Positions 53,396-60,668 of a DNA stretch of 64,000 nt are shown here, piece by piece; position 1 is the stretch's first letter; the number at the start of each line of letters is the position of its first letter. The DNA comes from Sphingomonas sp. S2M10. GTDB lineage: Bacteria > Pseudomonadota > Alphaproteobacteria > Sphingomonadales > Sphingomonadaceae. The notes under the pieces were generated by a model. That model did no database searches. It was not told the origin of the DNA and was given only the letters and a program-made list of their open reading frames with translations. Both the position numbers and the translations under genes were made by a program. The DNA lies in assembly GCF_012650175.1 (NCBI RefSeq), contig NZ_JAAILI010000086.1, forward strand, positions 62,001-126,000. The letters run 5' to 3'.

Positions 53396-54210
53396 ACGGG
53401 CCCGTCGCACCAGCCGCCACGCGCGCGGCACCCGACCGATTGAAGCTTCCCGCGGTAACCCTGTGCGCGGTCACCTCCGTCAACGTCGCGGCGACCCTCG
53501 CGGCGGTCGAATGCTGCATCTCCCAGATCCAGTTCGGCGCCGTGGTGATCCTGACGGACGCGGACCTTTCGCCACCCGATCCCGAAATACGCGTCGTAGC
53601 GATCCCGCGCATCTGCTCCGCAGAAGACTATTCGACCTTCATGATAAAGTCGCTGCATGCATATGTTGAGACCTCGCACTGCCTTGTTGTGCAGTGGGAC
53701 GGCCATGTGCTTTCGGCAGGCAGGTGGCGCCCCGAGTTTCTCGACTATGACTATATCGGAGCGCGGTGGCCCCAGTTCAGGGACGGGGCGGACGTCGGCA
53801 ACGGCGGGTTTTCGCTGCGGAGCCGGCGATTGCTCGACGCGTGCGCCACCGGGGATCTTCCTTATGCCCATCCCGAGGACCTGGCCATCTGCCGGGCGTA
53901 TAGACCCCAGCTGGAGGAGCAAGGTCTCCGCTTCGCGCCCCCCGATGTCGCGGACCGCTTCTCGACCGAGCGCGCGGGCCTTCTGCGCGACAGTTTCGGC
54001 TATCATGGCGTGTTCAACATGCCCCGCGCGCTGGGCGCCGAACAATTTTGGCGGCTATACCGGTCGCTGGACTCGCGCGGCTCGGTCGTGCCGGACTTCT
54101 GGGCGATCCTGTTCCAGGTGGCGCGTGGCACAAGGGGCTGGCGGCGCGCAGCCCTGCTGATCCTCCACAGGCTGCGGGCCGCCCGGCCCGTACGGTGGGT
54201 GCTTCGTTGA
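53392..54210 (+). CDS. DUF5672 protein (putative glycosyltransferase)
   Basis: A 272-residue protein starting at a GTG inside the GT2 stop. The core has PAVTLCAVTSVNVAATLAAV, then ILTDADLS, YIGARWPQFRDGADVGNGGF and LPYAHPEDLAICR, with aspartates spaced as in GT-A folds; it matches the DUF5672 family found in surface-polysaccharide loci. Family members lack a proven reaction. The coupling to the GT2 gene suggests they work on the same glycan. It converges on the kdsB-like gene with a 94-base gap holding no clear terminator. Confidence 0.8.
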   Translation: MNGPVAPAATRAAPDRLKLPAVTLCAVTSVNVAATLAAVECCISQIQFGAVVILTDADLSPPDPEIRVVAIPRICSAEDYSTFMIKSLHAYVETSHCLVVQWDGHVLSAGRWRPEFLDYDYIGARWPQFRDGADVGNGGFSLRSRRLLDACATGDLPYAHPEDLAICRAYRPQLEEQGLRFAPPDVADRFSTERAGLLRDSFGYHGVFNMPRALGAEQFWRLYRSLDSRGSVVPDFWAILFQVARGTRGWRRAALLILHRLRAARPVRWVLR

Positions 54211-54304
54211 TGCAGCCTTCGACTTGGCGGCCGTAAGGAACGACGCTGCGTCCCGCACCGCGCGATGCCCCGCACGACCACCGATCACGGCGTCCGGGCG
54301 GGGC

Positions 54305-55123
54305 TCAGTCGATGCCGAGCCTCGCGAGTTCGGTTTCGATCAAAGGCACGTCGCTGGGATTGTTGAGCTCGATGACGTTCCACGGAAGCGCGTCGATCTG
54401 CAGGAGCGACACCGGCAGCCCCAGATGCAGGAAGCGGAGCTGCTCCAGACCCTCGACAAGCTCCAGCGGCGACGGCGGCAGGGCGACATACTGCTCCAGG
54501 GCGCTGGGCCTGTAAGCATAGATGCCCAGATGCAGGTGCACGTCCGCCAGGTCCTGCGGTTTGCCGGTCCGCGGGATGTAGGGGATGATGGCCTTGGAGA
54601 AGTAGAGTGCCTGCCCCGCGGCGTTCATCACGACCGTCGTCCCGCCCACACGGCCGGCGGCTGCGTCGGTCAGGAGGTGCTGCACCGTCTGGGCCGATGC
54701 CCGCACGGCCGGCGTGGCCATCGCCGCGGTCGCGTCGGCGGTGAGCCGGTCGATCAGGGCGGGGATCAGGCTGGCGGGGGAAAGCGGCGCATCGCCCTGC
54801 AGGTTGACGATCACGTCCGCGACATTGCCCAGCGTTCGCAGCGCATCGGCGCAGCGTTCGGTGCCGTTCGCGCAATCCGGCGATGTCATCACGATCTGGC
54901 CGCCGAATCCATGGACCTCCGCCACGATGCGGTCGTCATCCGTCGCCACCCAGACGCCGGCGCAGTCCGGTACCTGCATCGCGCATTCCCAGCTGCGCTG
55001 GATCAGCGACTTCGAAATGCCGCTGGCGCCCTTGAGCTTGGCCAGGGGCTTCCCGGGGTAGCGTGTGGACGCATACCGCGCGGGGATGATGATGGCGAAG
55101 CTCGGCTTGCCGCTGGTGGTCAT
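54305..55123 (-). CDS. KdsB/KpsU-like CMP-sugar synthetase
   Basis: A 272-residue nucleotidyltransferase of the CMP-Kdo synthetase type: IPARYASTRYPGKPLAKLKG at the start, NGTER (residues 86-90), NLQGDAP (108-113) and HLGIYAYR. It would activate a Kdo-like ulosonic acid with CTP. Several expected positions differ: QGDEP of E. coli KdsB is QGDAP here, and the C-terminal metal-binding Asp (GVDTPED) aligns with Asn254 (IELNNPSD). It may still make CMP-Kdo, or use a related sugar. The start overlaps the kpsF stop by four bases. Not given the symbol kdsB for these reasons. Confidence 0.82.
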   Translation of the reverse strand: MTTSGKPSFAIIIPARYASTRYPGKPLAKLKGASGISKSLIQRSWECAMQVPDCAGVWVATDDDRIVAEVHGFGGQIVMTSPDCANGTERCADALRTLGNVADVIVNLQGDAPLSPASLIPALIDRLTADATAAMATPAVRASAQTVQHLLTDAAAGRVGGTTVVMNAAGQALYFSKAIIPYIPRTGKPQDLADVHLHLGIYAYRPSALEQYVALPPSPLELVEGLEQLRFLHLGLPVSLLQIDALPWNVIELNNPSDVPLIETELARLGID

Positions 55124-56118
55124 GCGAGGCCCAACCGGATGAAGTCATGGACGTGTACGATGCCGACCGGGACGGCATCCTGATCCTCCGGACGGCACAC
55201 GAAGGCGCAGGTTATCTTCTCGTCATTGAGGAAGCGCAGTGCATCTTCCGCAAGAAGATCCGCGCCGATGATCCGCGGCGTGCGCGACATCACCGTTTCG
55301 GCCGTGGCGCGTTGCAGCACATCAAAGTGCCGGCGAATGTCGCCGTCCGTGATCACGCCGAGCAGCTTGCTGGTTTCGTCCACGACGCCCGCGATACCGA
55401 ACCCGCCGGCCGTCATGACGCTGATGACCTTCTTCATCTCTTCCGTCGGGCTGACAAGGGGCATGCGGCTGATACCGTGCATGATCTCCGAAACCGAGGT
55501 GAGACGCAGTCCGATCGCACCGCCGGGGTGCAAGGCCTTCATGCCATCGCGCGAGAAGCCGCGAGCATCCATCACCGCCATCGCCAGGGCATCGCAGAGC
55601 GCGAGCTGGACCGTCGTGGACGTCGTCGGCGCGATGTTCGCCGCACAGGCCTCGCGGAGCGCCGGGATGCACAATTTCACGTCGGCAAATTGCATGACCA
55701 GTGAATCGACCCGCGATGCGATCCCGACAACGGGGACGCGGATCGTGCGCGCATATGCCAGGAACGGACGAAGCTCATTGGTGTTGCCGGAGTTCGACAG
55801 CACCACCAGCACGTCGCCCGGGACGAGCATGCCGAGGTCGCCATGGGCTGCCTCCGCAGGGTGCACATAGCTGGAGGGCGTTCCCGTTGCGGACAGCGTC
55901 GCCGCGAATTTGCGCCCCACATGACCGGACTTGCCCATGCCGGTGATGACGACCCGTCCCCGGCAGCCGAGGATCGCTTCGCACGCCGCGATGAAGGTGT
56001 CGTCGAGTGACTCGGCCAGCTTGGCGAGAGCATCCTTCTCGATATGGACAACCTCGATACCGCGTTCGAGCAGCTTCTGAACACCTGTATCTGATTGCGA
56101 GTGAATAGCTGTCGCCAT
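55120..56118 (-). CDS. kpsF: Arabinose-5-phosphate isomerase KpsF/KdsD
   Basis: Converts ribulose 5-phosphate to arabinose 5-phosphate, the first step to Kdo. The 332-residue protein has a SIS sugar-isomerase domain (VVITGMGKSGHVGRKFAATL, then YVHPAEAAHGDLGML and VLSNSGNTNEL) followed by two CBS domains (from about residue 215, SEIMHGISRMPLVSPTEEMK and TVMSRTPRIIGADLLAED). The ATG at 56118 follows AAGGGG by about ten bases. Its position with kpsE-M-T and the kdsB-like gene identifies it as the capsule copy. Confidence 0.93.
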   Translation of the reverse strand: MATAIHSQSDTGVQKLLERGIEVVHIEKDALAKLAESLDDTFIAACEAILGCRGRVVITGMGKSGHVGRKFAATLSATGTPSSYVHPAEAAHGDLGMLVPGDVLVVLSNSGNTNELRPFLAYARTIRVPVVGIASRVDSLVMQFADVKLCIPALREACAANIAPTTSTTVQLALCDALAMAVMDARGFSRDGMKALHPGGAIGLRLTSVSEIMHGISRMPLVSPTEEMKKVISVMTAGGFGIAGVVDETSKLLGVITDGDIRRHFDVLQRATAETVMSRTPRIIGADLLAEDALRFLNDEKITCAFVCRPEDQDAVPVGIVHVHDFIRLGLA

Positions 56119-56173
56119 CTTGCTGAACCCCTTACAAACCCAACGCGTTAAGATCAATTGCAGGAAATGAAAT

Positions 56174-56845
56174 TTACTGATCCGAACTGGAATAGCTCAT
56201 GATCTTTTTGTATTCTTTCAGAGCTATACCGAAATCGGGATATTCTTCTATGTGGCCGTCGTTCAACAGTAGAAATCTGTTGCAGACATCTTCCAGATAG
56301 CGCCTGCTGTGTGAGACAAGAAGCATGGCCTTGTCTTTGCGCTTTTCGAACAATTCCACGCGGCAACGCTCACGGAAACGTTCATCACCTACCGCGATGA
56401 CCTCGTCGATCAGAAAGCAATCAAAATCGATCACCATGGAAATGGCAAATGCCAGTCGCGCCTTCATGCCCGACGAATAAATCCTGACGGGCTCGTCAAT
56501 GAAACTGCCCAGCTCGGAAAAATCCTGGACGAATTCGAAGCGCTCCTTGAAGTCGACTCCATAGATGCGGCAGATGAAACGAAGATTGTCCGCGCCCGTA
56601 AGCCTGGCGTGAAAACCGCCGTTGAACGCGAGCGGCCAGGAGACGCTCATCTCCCGCTCGACTTTGCCGGCGGTGGGCTTTTCCGCGCCACTCACAATCC
56701 GGGTCAGCGTCGACTTGCCCGCACCGTTGCGGCCGAGAACGCCGATGCGCTCGCCGGGACGAATGTCGAAGTTCACCTTGTTCAGGATCGTTCGTTCGCC
56801 GCCCTTCACGGGGTAGCGTTTGGTGATGTCCAGAAGCCGGATCAT
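56174..56845 (-). CDS. kpsT: Capsule polysaccharide ABC exporter ATPase
   Basis: A 223-residue cytoplasmic ATPase of the KpsT/Wzt-type polysaccharide exporter. Walker A is GRNGAGKST (residues 38-46), the signature is YSSGMKARLAFA, Walker B CFLIDEVIAVGD, and the H-loop LLVSHS. The short form without a carbohydrate-binding tail fits KpsT rather than Wzt. ATGA overlap with kpsM. Base composition falls toward its 3' end, and a 55-base gap with AT-rich bases separates it from kpsF. Confidence 0.94.
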   Translation of the reverse strand: MIRLLDITKRYPVKGGERTILNKVNFDIRPGERIGVLGRNGAGKSTLTRIVSGAEKPTAGKVEREMSVSWPLAFNGGFHARLTGADNLRFICRIYGVDFKERFEFVQDFSELGSFIDEPVRIYSSGMKARLAFAISMVIDFDCFLIDEVIAVGDERFRERCRVELFEKRKDKAMLLVSHSRRYLEDVCNRFLLLNDGHIEEYPDFGIALKEYKKIMSYSSSDQ

Positions 56846-57663
56846 GATTCTTGCTCGCTGCCGCCAATCAGGCGCACCTGGCTCAGTCCGAACAGCGACA
56901 GGCCGAGATTCCATGCGCACAGATACGAAAGGCTGTAATGGGCCGTGAAATGCGAGCCGAAAAAGCCGTCCCGGATGAATTCGACGGCATGCAACATCGG
57001 CAGATACAGGACGATTTCACGCGCCTTTTCGGGCAAGGTGTCGGCGATGAAGGCCGCGCCCGAGAAGGGGAACAGCATGTACGACAAGGGCGACCAGAGC
57101 TTCTCGACGATTTCGTACCGGTCCGCCAGCGCTGCCAAGGTCAAGGCAAGGCCGATGCCGAACCAGGCCAGCAGCAGCCAGCCGGCAAGTACCTGCAGGG
57201 CATCCTCGGGCGGCACCAGCCAGCCATAGACCCAGAACAGCACGCCGAGGACGACGAAGCTTGTCGTCACCGCGCCTTCTTCCAGCAGGATTCGTGAATA
57301 ATAGACGTCGATCACCGTGACCTGCCGATGGTGCAGCAGGTGGATGTTCGATTGAACCGCACTCATGCAGCGCCCGGGCAGGTTCCGCCACAGGAGCATG
57401 GCCGAATATCCCGTCAGCGCGAACTCGGTGATGGGAATGTCCGAACCGTGGATGCTCCTCGTCGCCGTCCAGATCAGCGTGATCGCGATCGTGAACATCA
57501 TCGGCTCGAGAAACAGCCACAGGAACCCGAGATTGTTTCTGCCGTAGCGTGTCAGCAGTTCGCGCATCAGCAGCGCGTAGATCACGCGCAACTGTACGCG
57601 CAGAGCGCCGCGAAAACCGCGTTCCAGGCCGACAGGCGTGTGGCGCTCAGCTGCCATGTTCAC
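56842..57663 (-). CDS. kpsM: Capsule polysaccharide ABC exporter permease
   Basis: A 273-residue inner-membrane permease of the ABC-2 type with six predicted helices: LLMRELLTRYGRNNLGFLWL near the N-terminus is the KpsM-type amphipathic start, and the pattern WRNLPGRCMSAVQSN and PEKAREIVLYLPMLHAVEFI is typical. With KpsT it would carry the lipid-linked glycan across the inner membrane. The start at 57663 (or ATG 57657) overlaps the kpsE gene end by 17 (or 11) bases. Confidence 0.93.
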   Translation of the reverse strand: MNMAAERHTPVGLERGFRGALRVQLRVIYALLMRELLTRYGRNNLGFLWLFLEPMMFTIAITLIWTATRSIHGSDIPITEFALTGYSAMLLWRNLPGRCMSAVQSNIHLLHHRQVTVIDVYYSRILLEEGAVTTSFVVLGVLFWVYGWLVPPEDALQVLAGWLLLAWFGIGLALTLAALADRYEIVEKLWSPLSYMLFPFSGAAFIADTLPEKAREIVLYLPMLHAVEFIRDGFFGSHFTAHYSLSYLCAWNLGLSLFGLSQVRLIGGSEQES

Positions 57664-58756
57664 GAATACCCGAATACAGCATCGACAAGATGCCCCAGCT
57701 GACCAGCCCGATCAGCAGCGTCGCGATGATGCCCCGCAGGCGCCGCGGCTCCTCGGGGGATTCCGGCAGGGCGGGCTCCACGATGCGCTCCACATAGGCC
57801 TGTTTGCGCCGCGCGTCGTTCCGTGCTTCCTCAAGCGAGGCCAGGGCACCCGCGAGTTGCTTCTCGGCGAACTGGTTCTCCAGCGAGAAGCGTTCATAGT
57901 CGACCGCCGATGCGGCCAGCGAGGTCCGGCCACCGGCGATCATGCTCATCTGCTTCGCGATTTCCGACTGGATATCGGAGATGTTGCGCTGCAGGATGGG
58001 GATTTGCGGGTTGGCAGGCGTGAAGGCGCGAAGCTGCTTCAACTGCGTCTGCGACAGGATCAGCTGGTCCTGGAGCTTGGAGATCATCTGCAGGCCTGCC
58101 GTGGCCTGGATCTGCGGATCGACGATATGGTTGCGGTTGCGGTACGCGGCGAGCGCGAGCGACGCCCTGCTCGCCTTTTCCTTCGCTTCCTGAACCTCCG
58201 TCGTCGCGTAGCCGATCAGATCCTGCCGCGCGCGCTGATTTATCTTGTTGACGGTCGCCTCCGCCATTTCCAGCAGCCGCTTGTTGATGCGCAGCGCGTC
58301 CTGTGCCGTATACGCCCGCACCGACAAGGTGCTGATCGACGTCGTGCTGTCCTGCTGAATGGTCACATGCGACTGGTAGAACCGATAGAGATCCTCGAAG
58401 GAATCGTTCACGCCCATCGGCGCGAACCGATCGACGATCGAGATGGCCGGTCGCGTCGAGGCCTTTTGATAGAAATCGTCTTGGTTCAGCGCGCGGAGCG
58501 CGTCGCGCGACTCCACAAAGGCCTTGGCGGCGAAGGCCTCGTCGCTGGCGTTGGAAAAGCCTGCGGTCTGCAGGATCATGCCCAGTCCGGTCGCCGCCGG
58601 CTTTTCCGGGCTGCGAACGACGAACTTTGATTCCGAAATATAGATGTCGGAAGCAAGAAAGCCAAAGTAGACAATCGCGATCATCACCGGCATTGCCACT
58701 GACAACATGAACAGCCCGTCGATCTTCTTGGGCCAGCGGCGCGCTGCACTCAACAT
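57647..58756 (-). CDS. kpsE: Capsule export inner-membrane protein, KpsE/CtrB/Wza-coupling type
   Basis: A 369-residue polysaccharide co-polymerase-like (PCP-3) protein. A first membrane helix (about residues 15-37, LFMLSVAMPVMIAIVYFGFL), a large periplasmic coiled-coil domain (KINQRARQDLIGYATTEVQE and QLQEAR-like segments) and a second helix near the C-terminus (about 345-362, LRGIIATLLIGLVSWGIL). In KpsE/CtrB/BexC it bridges the exporter to the outer-membrane channel. Start ATG 58756. No outer-membrane partner (KpsD/CtrA) is next to it here. Confidence 0.9.
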   Translation of the reverse strand: MLSAARRWPKKIDGLFMLSVAMPVMIAIVYFGFLASDIYISESKFVVRSPEKPAATGLGMILQTAGFSNASDEAFAAKAFVESRDALRALNQDDFYQKASTRPAISIVDRFAPMGVNDSFEDLYRFYQSHVTIQQDSTTSISTLSVRAYTAQDALRINKRLLEMAEATVNKINQRARQDLIGYATTEVQEAKEKASRASLALAAYRNRNHIVDPQIQATAGLQMISKLQDQLILSQTQLKQLRAFTPANPQIPILQRNISDIQSEIAKQMSMIAGGRTSLAASAVDYERFSLENQFAEKQLAGALASLEEARNDARRKQAYVERIVEPALPESPEEPRRLRGIIATLLIGLVSWGILSMLYSGIREHGS

Positions 58757-58967
58757 GGTTTCGGTTCTAATCTTCTCAAAGGGCGACCGCGTGCGGCACG
58801 GCGCGCGTCGGTACGTTTGCACAACGCGCTAACCATGCCGCAAATGTAAGTCCAGCACATAACCACGTGCGGATCAAACCGCGAGACCGGGCCGCTCGAC
58901 GCGCGACTGAAAGCGGCGCGAGGGTGACCCGGGGAAAGAGTGAAAGACAAGCGGCGCACGCCATGGA

Positions 58968-58992
58968 AGGAGCGGGCGGTCAACCCGCTCCT
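58968..58992 (-). terminator. Hairpin after the DXD glycosyltransferase gene
   Basis: AGGAGCGGG (58968-58976) and CCCGCTCCT (58984-58992) form a 9-bp stem with a seven-base loop, 11 bases past the stop of the glycosyltransferase gene on its strand. There is no U-run, so it may be a weak terminator or processing site before kpsE. The remaining ~210 bases to kpsE hold no gene and no promoter I can name. Confidence 0.45.
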
Positions 58993-59003
58993 CCACGCAC
59001 CGC

Positions 59004-59774
59004 CTATGCCGCGAGCGCGTCGCGATCGGCTGCGGCTTGGTACTGCCGGTTTTCCTCGAGCCAAAGGTCGCCATAATCGACCTCACGCCATTCGTCGAAC
59101 CAGGGCCCGCCATTGGTATAGTGGATGACGCGCGGCGTCATCGCCGGCTTCTCATATTCGCCGACCAGAAAATTCCAATCGAGCGCGAGCGCGCCGATAT
59201 CCTCGTCCTTGGCGATCCAGGCAAGCCTGTGCAGATGTGCCGGCGAAGCGCTGTTCACCACGTCGGGCGTGAGCGCCTGGACATCCGGGTGCGCACAATT
59301 GAACACCATGAACGACGACCAATTCTTGCGGGGATAGGTCGTCTGCTGCTGGTTGTCCATCTTCACCGCGAATGCGGGCGTGTAATCATGTTGGACGCAG
59401 TACAGCGCCTTGCTCGGGTCGAGGCCGTCCAGCACCGTCCGGACGTCGGTGGTGAACAGGAAGTCGCAGTCGCAGAACACGACCCACCCGGCCGTCTGCG
59501 CAGCGAGATACGGCGTCAGGAACCGCGTGAGGGAAAATTCGGTCGAGGCCGTCTTGTCGAAGGGGCGCGTGTATAGCCCAAGTTCGCGGAGCATCGGCTG
59601 GCGGAGCGGGATGCTGCGAACCGCATCGCCCGAATGGCGAGCGATGGAGTGGCGACATACCTGCCACGCGATATCTTCCCGGCTGTCATAGCCTACGAAG
59701 ACCTTCAAAGCTGTTTCGTCTGTCAAAACCCCGATCCCATATTCCCAAGAAATCTGACAAGCGCCCGGCGACAT
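59004..59774 (-). CDS. DXD glycosyltransferase in capsule locus
   Basis: A GT-A-fold transferase of 256 residues from ATG 59774, with metal motif DCD (residues 102-104, VVFCDCDFLF) and N-terminal LKVFVGYDSREDIAWQVCRH. The segment SFMVFNCAHPDV and NFLVGEY near the middle match the group of GT8-like transferases found in surface-glycan loci. Conservation seems to begin at LTDETALK; a TTG at 59726 could be the true start. It lies directly after kdsA (17 bases). The sugar is unknown, but Kdo or a core sugar of the capsule would fit (inference). Confidence 0.8.
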   Translation of the reverse strand: MSPGACQISWEYGIGVLTDETALKVFVGYDSREDIAWQVCRHSIARHSGDAVRSIPLRQPMLRELGLYTRPFDKTASTEFSLTRFLTPYLAAQTAGWVVFCDCDFLFTTDVRTVLDGLDPSKALYCVQHDYTPAFAVKMDNQQQTTYPRKNWSSFMVFNCAHPDVQALTPDVVNSASPAHLHRLAWIAKDEDIGALALDWNFLVGEYEKPAMTPRVIHYTNGGPWFDEWREVDYGDLWLEENRQYQAAADRDALAA

Positions 59775-59791
59775 GGTGCGCCGGGCACGGC

Positions 59792-60634
59792 TCAGTCGCG
59801 CCCGATCGGGGCGAAAGATTTCACAACGCGATCAATCGCCTGCATCTGCTGAAGATAGCCGCTAAGTGCATGGAGTGGAAGGGCGCACGGGCCGTCGCAC
59901 AGCGCCTTGTCCGGATCGGGGTGCGCCTCGAGGAACAGGCCCGCGATGCCGAGCGCGATTCCGGAGCGCGCCAGCGCGAACGCCTGGTCGCGACGGCCAT
60001 CGGCGCTGTCGGTGCGGCCACCCGGCTTCTGCAGCGCGTGGGTCGCGTCGAACACCACCGGCGCCATCGGCTTCATCAGGTCCATGCCCAGCATGTCGAC
60101 GACGAGGTTGTTATAGCCGAACGAAGAGCCGCGCTCGCACAGGATCACGCGATCATTGCCCGCTTCCTCGCACTTGCGGATGATGTGCGCCATCTCGAGC
60201 GGCGCGAGAAACTGCGGCTTCTTCACGTTGATGACGGCGCCGGTGCGCGCCATGGCGACGACGAGATCGGTCTGGCGCGCGAGGAACGCGGGCAGCTGGA
60301 TGATGTCTGCCACCTCGGCCACTGGTGCTGCTTGGAAGGGCTCATGCACGTCGGTTAGGACCGGAACGCCGAAGCGTTCCTTGACTTCGGCCAAAACCTC
60401 GAGGCCCTTTTCCATGCCGGGGCCCCGGAAGGACTTGATCGAAGAGCGATTCGCCTTGTCGAAGCTGGCCTTGAAAACATAGGGAATCCCCAGTTCCTTC
60501 GTCACCTCGACGAACTTCCCCGCGGTCTCCAGAACGATGTCGCGATCTTCGATCACGTTCATGCCGCCGATCAGCACGAAGGGCGCATCGTTCGAGAAGG
60601 TTACGGATTCGGACAGAACGATCTCGGAAGGCAC
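59792..60634 (-). CDS. kdsA: 3-deoxy-D-manno-octulosonate 8-phosphate synthase
   Basis: Condenses arabinose 5-phosphate and PEP to Kdo-8-phosphate. The 280-residue TIM-barrel protein has GGMNVIEDRD with Asn26, as in the metal-independent (E. coli-like) class rather than Cys of the metal-dependent class, plus FKASFDKANRSS, ERGSSFGYNN and the C-terminal ALCDGPCALP. The start is GTG at 60634. A 34-base gap follows the WcbI-GSCFA gene. This is either the only kdsA or a capsule copy; the window cannot tell. Confidence 0.96.
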   Translation of the reverse strand: MPSEIVLSESVTFSNDAPFVLIGGMNVIEDRDIVLETAGKFVEVTKELGIPYVFKASFDKANRSSIKSFRGPGMEKGLEVLAEVKERFGVPVLTDVHEPFQAAPVAEVADIIQLPAFLARQTDLVVAMARTGAVINVKKPQFLAPLEMAHIIRKCEEAGNDRVILCERGSSFGYNNLVVDMLGMDLMKPMAPVVFDATHALQKPGGRTDSADGRRDQAFALARSGIALGIAGLFLEAHPDPDKALCDGPCALPLHALSGYLQQMQAIDRVVKSFAPIGRD

Positions 60635-60668
60635 GATAATTCCTAACTAGATTAAGGATGAACAGGGT

